Shown: positions 7,574 to 9,492 of the stretch, piece by piece
Layout: each line of letters begins with the position of its first letter
How positions within the stretch are numbered: the first letter of the stretch is position 1
NCBI GenBank assembly: GCA_011049495.1
Contig: DSBF01000324.1
Span: 1-9,492, forward strand
Length of the DNA stretch: 9,492 bases
From: Ignavibacteria bacterium
GTDB lineage: Bacteria; Bacteroidota; Ignavibacteria; Ignavibacteriales; Melioribacteraceae
Direction of reading: 5' to 3'
Notes under the pieces: model-generated
What the model saw: the letters and a program-made list of their open reading frames with translations, nothing else
What the model was told of the DNA's origin: nothing
Database searches by the model: none
Position numbers and translations under genes: made by a program

Positions 7574-8611
7574 ATGACTCGATTTTATAGACTATTTTTT
7601 GTGCTTCTGATACTTATTTTCGGCACAGGCGAGGTGTTCTCTCAGGGTGGTCAAGACCGAGCAGGAACCACGGCTGCACCGGAGTTGAGAATTCCGGTTG
7701 GTGGTAGGTATTTGGCAATGAGTGGTTCACCAATTGCATCTGCTACAGGGTTGGAAGCAATTTACTGGAATCCAGCTGGTGTTTTTCTTACTGATGTTAA
7801 CGCTAGCGCTATTTTTTCACATAGACAATATATTGCTGATATGGGAATGAACTTTGCTGCTGTAAGCGGTAATTTCGGAAGTTTTGGTACACTGGCTTTA
7901 TCCTTTAGAAACTTAGATATCGGCGATATTAATGTTACTACTTTAGACCAACCGGATGGTACCGGGGAAATTATTAATCCTACCTATTTTATCTTAGGAT
8001 TAACATATTCCAAGCAGTTATCTGATCGTATTTCTGTTGGTGCTACTTTTAATATTATCGATGAAAGTTGGGCTAATGTTAGTGCAAGTGGTTTCAGCTT
8101 TGATATGGGTGTTCAATATAGAGACCTTTTCATCTCAGGTCTTTCTTTCGGCGTTGTTGTTAAAAATCTTGGCGGTACAATGCAATATGACGGTGGCGGA
8201 ATGTTTATTCAGGCTGAAGGTGATGATGATAGAGGCACTACATTTTATAAATTAGTTGCCGGTAAATTTGAACTCCCCTCAGAAGTTGGATTGGGGATTT
8301 CGTATAAAAGGCAAATTGATGACGATAATTTATTATCGGTTTCCGGCGCTTTTACAAACAATAACTTTACTTATGATGATTATAAACTCGGAATTGAGTA
8401 CTCTTATGCCGATATTTTATTCATAAGAGCAGGTTACCTCTTTTCACCTCAATCCTCGGATGAAACACCCAATATCTTTGAAGATTATACGCTTGGATTC
8501 GGGTTAAATACGAAAAGCTTTTCCGGGTTTGATATTTCCGTCGATTACGCTTATGTACCAGTTAAATACTTCGACGCAAATAATACTTTTTCGATAAGAG
8601 TTAATTTCTGA
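7574..8611 (+). CDS. PorV/PorQ-family outer-membrane barrel, probable T9SS shuttle paralogue
   Basis: The 345-aa product starts five bases after GGAGG (7564-7568). A signal peptide covers residues 1 to about 23 (cleavage near VFS-Q24). The family hallmark follows: LRIPVGGRYLAMSGSPIAS (38-56) and then LEAIYWNPAGV (60-70), the stretch shared by PorV, PorQ and UPF0164 proteins of the FadL superfamily. The rest is alternating strand and turn pattern, ending in FSIRVNF with a terminal Phe, as expected for a barrel. PorV of Porphyromonas gingivalis binds T9SS cargo after translocation and delivers it to the attachment complex. This protein is of similar but somewhat smaller size. Its position directly after a T9SS cargo suggests it serves that cargo, but the housekeeping PorV function cannot be assigned, because such genomes usually hold several paralogues. 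No cysteine. A symbol is therefore not given. Confidence 0.88.
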   Translation: MTRFYRLFFVLLILIFGTGEVFSQGGQDRAGTTAAPELRIPVGGRYLAMSGSPIASATGLEAIYWNPAGVFLTDVNASAIFSHRQYIADMGMNFAAVSGNFGSFGTLALSFRNLDIGDINVTTLDQPDGTGEIINPTYFILGLTYSKQLSDRISVGATFNIIDESWANVSASGFSFDMGVQYRDLFISGLSFGVVVKNLGGTMQYDGGGMFIQAEGDDDRGTTFYKLVAGKFELPSEVGLGISYKRQIDDDNLLSVSGAFTNNNFTYDDYKLGIEYSYADILFIRAGYLFSPQSSDETPNIFEDYTLGFGLNTKSFSGFDISVDYAYVPVKYFDANNTFSIRVNF

Positions 8612-8631
8612 AACCCCCTTCCGCACTATAT

Positions 8632-8667
8632 GATATGCCGGATCTAAAAATCCGGCATATCTTTTTT
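8632..8667 (+). terminator. Strong intrinsic terminator after the PorV-like gene
   Basis: GATATGCCGGAT (8632-8643) and ATCCGGCATATC (8650-8661) form a perfect 12-bp stem with a six-base loop CTAAAA, followed immediately by six T (8662-8667). It starts 20 bases after the stop of the PorV-like gene. No comparable structure occurs in the earlier gaps, so it marks the end of the transcription unit that begins upstream of 48. Confidence 0.93.
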
Positions 8668-8766
8668 AAAAATTATTAATAACTTTGTTGTATGATAAAG
8701 AATTTATTATAACCAATTTTGAAAACTATGTTAAGCTAAATTGCTGTTTTCGTTTATTTTATAAAA

Positions 8767-8806
8767 TTGTCATCTGTCTTGATATACTGTTATAATGATA
8801 TATAAT
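8767..8806 (+). promoter_or_regulatory. Two overlapping sigma70-like promoter candidates for the GWxTD gene
   Basis: TTGTCA (8767-8772) and TATAAT (8791-8796) are 18 bases apart. TTGATA (8779-8784) and a second TATAAT (8801-8806) are 16 bases apart. Both -35 boxes match five of six consensus bases and both -10 boxes are perfect. A start near 8803-8815 would leave an untranslated leader of about 90-100 bases. The placement between a strong terminator and a new gene fits a promoter. However, the stretch 8668-8903 is very AT-rich, so chance matches are likely, and the sigma factor preference of this organism is unknown. Apart from these boxes I see nothing definite in this 236-base gap. Confidence 0.45.
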
Positions 8807-8893
8807 TAACAAAAAGAAATCATTTGAGAATATTTATACAACCAAACAACAGTACAAATTTTTGTGAAGAATTTGATAATAGTCAGAAACATT

Positions 8894-8900
8894 GGGGGAG
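8894..8900 (+). promoter_or_regulatory. Close-spaced Shine-Dalgarno GGGGGAG of the GWxTD gene
   Basis: GGGGGAG ends three bases before the ATG at 8904. The purine run matches the anti-SD only in part and the spacing is tight. It is nevertheless the only candidate and supports that start, which also begins a good signal peptide. Confidence 0.55.
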
Positions 8901-8903
8901 TTT

Positions 8904-9492
8904 ATGAATAGTTTTAAACACATTTTAATATTATCCCTTTCAGTAATTTTTTTCTCATCATATATATTTGCTCAGAGTGAACTTAATTTCGAAATTGACT
9001 ATGCTCAGTTTAAATTTGATTCTATTACAAATCTCGTTGAAGTCTATATTCTAATCGATAAATCATCTTTAAGAACGGAAGAAAATACAAAGAATATCGG
9101 TTTGATATTAAATGTTGATATTTCAGATTCGACAAATAATTCGGATATAATTAACAAAATTTATCAGTTTAATGATATCTATGAGGAAAATACTCCAGGT
9201 AGTAAAGTAATTTTAAGCACACTTAATTATGCAGTGCCTTTCGGAAATTACACAATAGAAGTTACGGTTAAAGACAAAAATGATACAACTAACTACAAGA
9301 TCATAAAAGATTTCCTTTCGGTGGTTGATTTTCCAACTGATAAAGCATCTATAAGCGGGATACAATTAGCAAGCGACATAATCTCTAATAGTGAAAACGA
9401 AAATTCTTTATTTTACAAACATGGAATGGAAGTGATACCTAATCCTACCTCTTTGTTTGATCAAAAACCTGTTATGTTTTATTATGCTGAAC
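8904..9492 (+). CDS. GWxTD-domain protein, N-terminal part (cut by the window end)
   Basis: The frame stays open from the ATG at 8904 to the last base: 196 full codons plus one base. It begins with a signal peptide (residues 1-23, IFA-Q24). Then follow ELNFEIDYAQFKFD (26-39), a beta-rich domain with FGNYTIEVTVKDKND, the stretch ISGIQLASDIISNSENENS, and FYKHGMEVIPNPTSLF (to about residue 184) followed by VMFYYAE. The order of the IDYAQF-like opening, the IQLA stretch and the YKxGxEVIPNP segment is what I know from GWxTD proteins of Ignavibacteria and relatives. The GWxTD motif itself lies further C-terminal and is not in the window. The role of this family is unknown; it is exported and often lies near OM-protein genes. 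It is separated from the upstream run by a terminator and has its own promoter candidates. The family call rests on memory of the N-terminal pattern. Confidence 0.78.
   Translation, partial: MNSFKHILILSLSVIFFSSYIFAQSELNFEIDYAQFKFDSITNLVEVYILIDKSSLRTEENTKNIGLILNVDISDSTNNSDIINKIYQFNDIYEENTPGSKVILSTLNYAVPFGNYTIEVTVKDKNDTTNYKIIKDFLSVVDFPTDKASISGIQLASDIISNSENENSLFYKHGMEVIPNPTSLFDQKPVMFYYAE

Noticed and set aside
579..8611. CRISPR arrays, tRNA or rRNA genes, insertion sequences or attachment sites
   Set aside because: No regular repeats, cloverleaf-like sequences, transposase frames or terminal inverted repeats were seen; the segment is almost fully coding for the three large genes.
8680..8687. 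TAACTTTG, a perfect match to the Bacteroidota -7 box TAnnTTTG
   Set aside because: No TTTG/TTG box lies at the needed distance upstream, it sits right behind the terminator and more than 200 bases before the next gene.
8854..8865. ACAAATTTTTGT palindrome as an operator for the GWxTD gene
   Set aside because: It is only 12 bases, AT-rich, and has no second copy in the gap.
9426..9458. MEVIPNPTSLF in the GWxTD gene looks like the VxPNP opening of a T9SS sorting tail
   Set aside because: It lies mid-protein with the frame still open, is not followed by the expected IRIFDLSG and SGIYVV strands, and is a usual segment of GWxTD-family proteins.

Overview
The window is AT-rich and appears to come from the Bacteroidota/FCB group, most likely an Ignavibacteria-type lineage. 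Three lines of evidence support this: a type IX secretion (T9SS) cargo with a C-terminal sorting tail, a PorV/PorQ-like outer-membrane barrel, and the start of a GWxTD-family protein. Every gene also has a clear GGAGG-type Shine-Dalgarno site, which is less usual in Bacteroidia and Flavobacteriia. The lineage is an inference from gene content; no RNA gene or taxonomic marker is present.

All genes lie on the + strand. Region 1 (1-515) holds a 17-codon micro-ORF (48-101) with a strong RBS, followed in the same frame and after one stop codon by a 134-aa DUF4397-like lipoprotein (111-515). Region 2 (579-3581) is a 1000-aa TonB-dependent-receptor-type outer-membrane protein with an N-terminal carboxypeptidase-regulatory-like domain, a plug and a barrel. 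Region 3 (3657-7487) is a 1276-aa secreted multidomain protein ending in a T9SS type A sorting tail. Region 4 (7574-8611) is a 345-aa PorV/PorQ-family barrel. A perfect 12-bp hairpin with a T-tract (8632-8667) ends this run. Region 5 (8668-8903) is intergenic and holds sigma70-like promoter candidates. Region 6 (8904-9492, cut by the window edge) is the first 196 residues of a GWxTD-domain protein.

The genes from 48 to 8611 are co-directional, with gaps of 63 to 86 bases and one strong terminator at the end, so they probably form one operon. A reasonable model is a self-contained surface module. The PorV-like barrel would receive the 1276-aa cargo at the T9SS translocon and pass it to the surface. 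The TonB-type barrel and the small lipoprotein would form a partner complex in the outer membrane. The substrate and the physiological role cannot be read from the sequence. I did not find a clearly unprecedented system. The most unusual points are the in-frame micro-ORF with a duplicated ribosome-binding region, and the packaging of barrel, cargo and shuttle in one transcript without a SusD-type partner.
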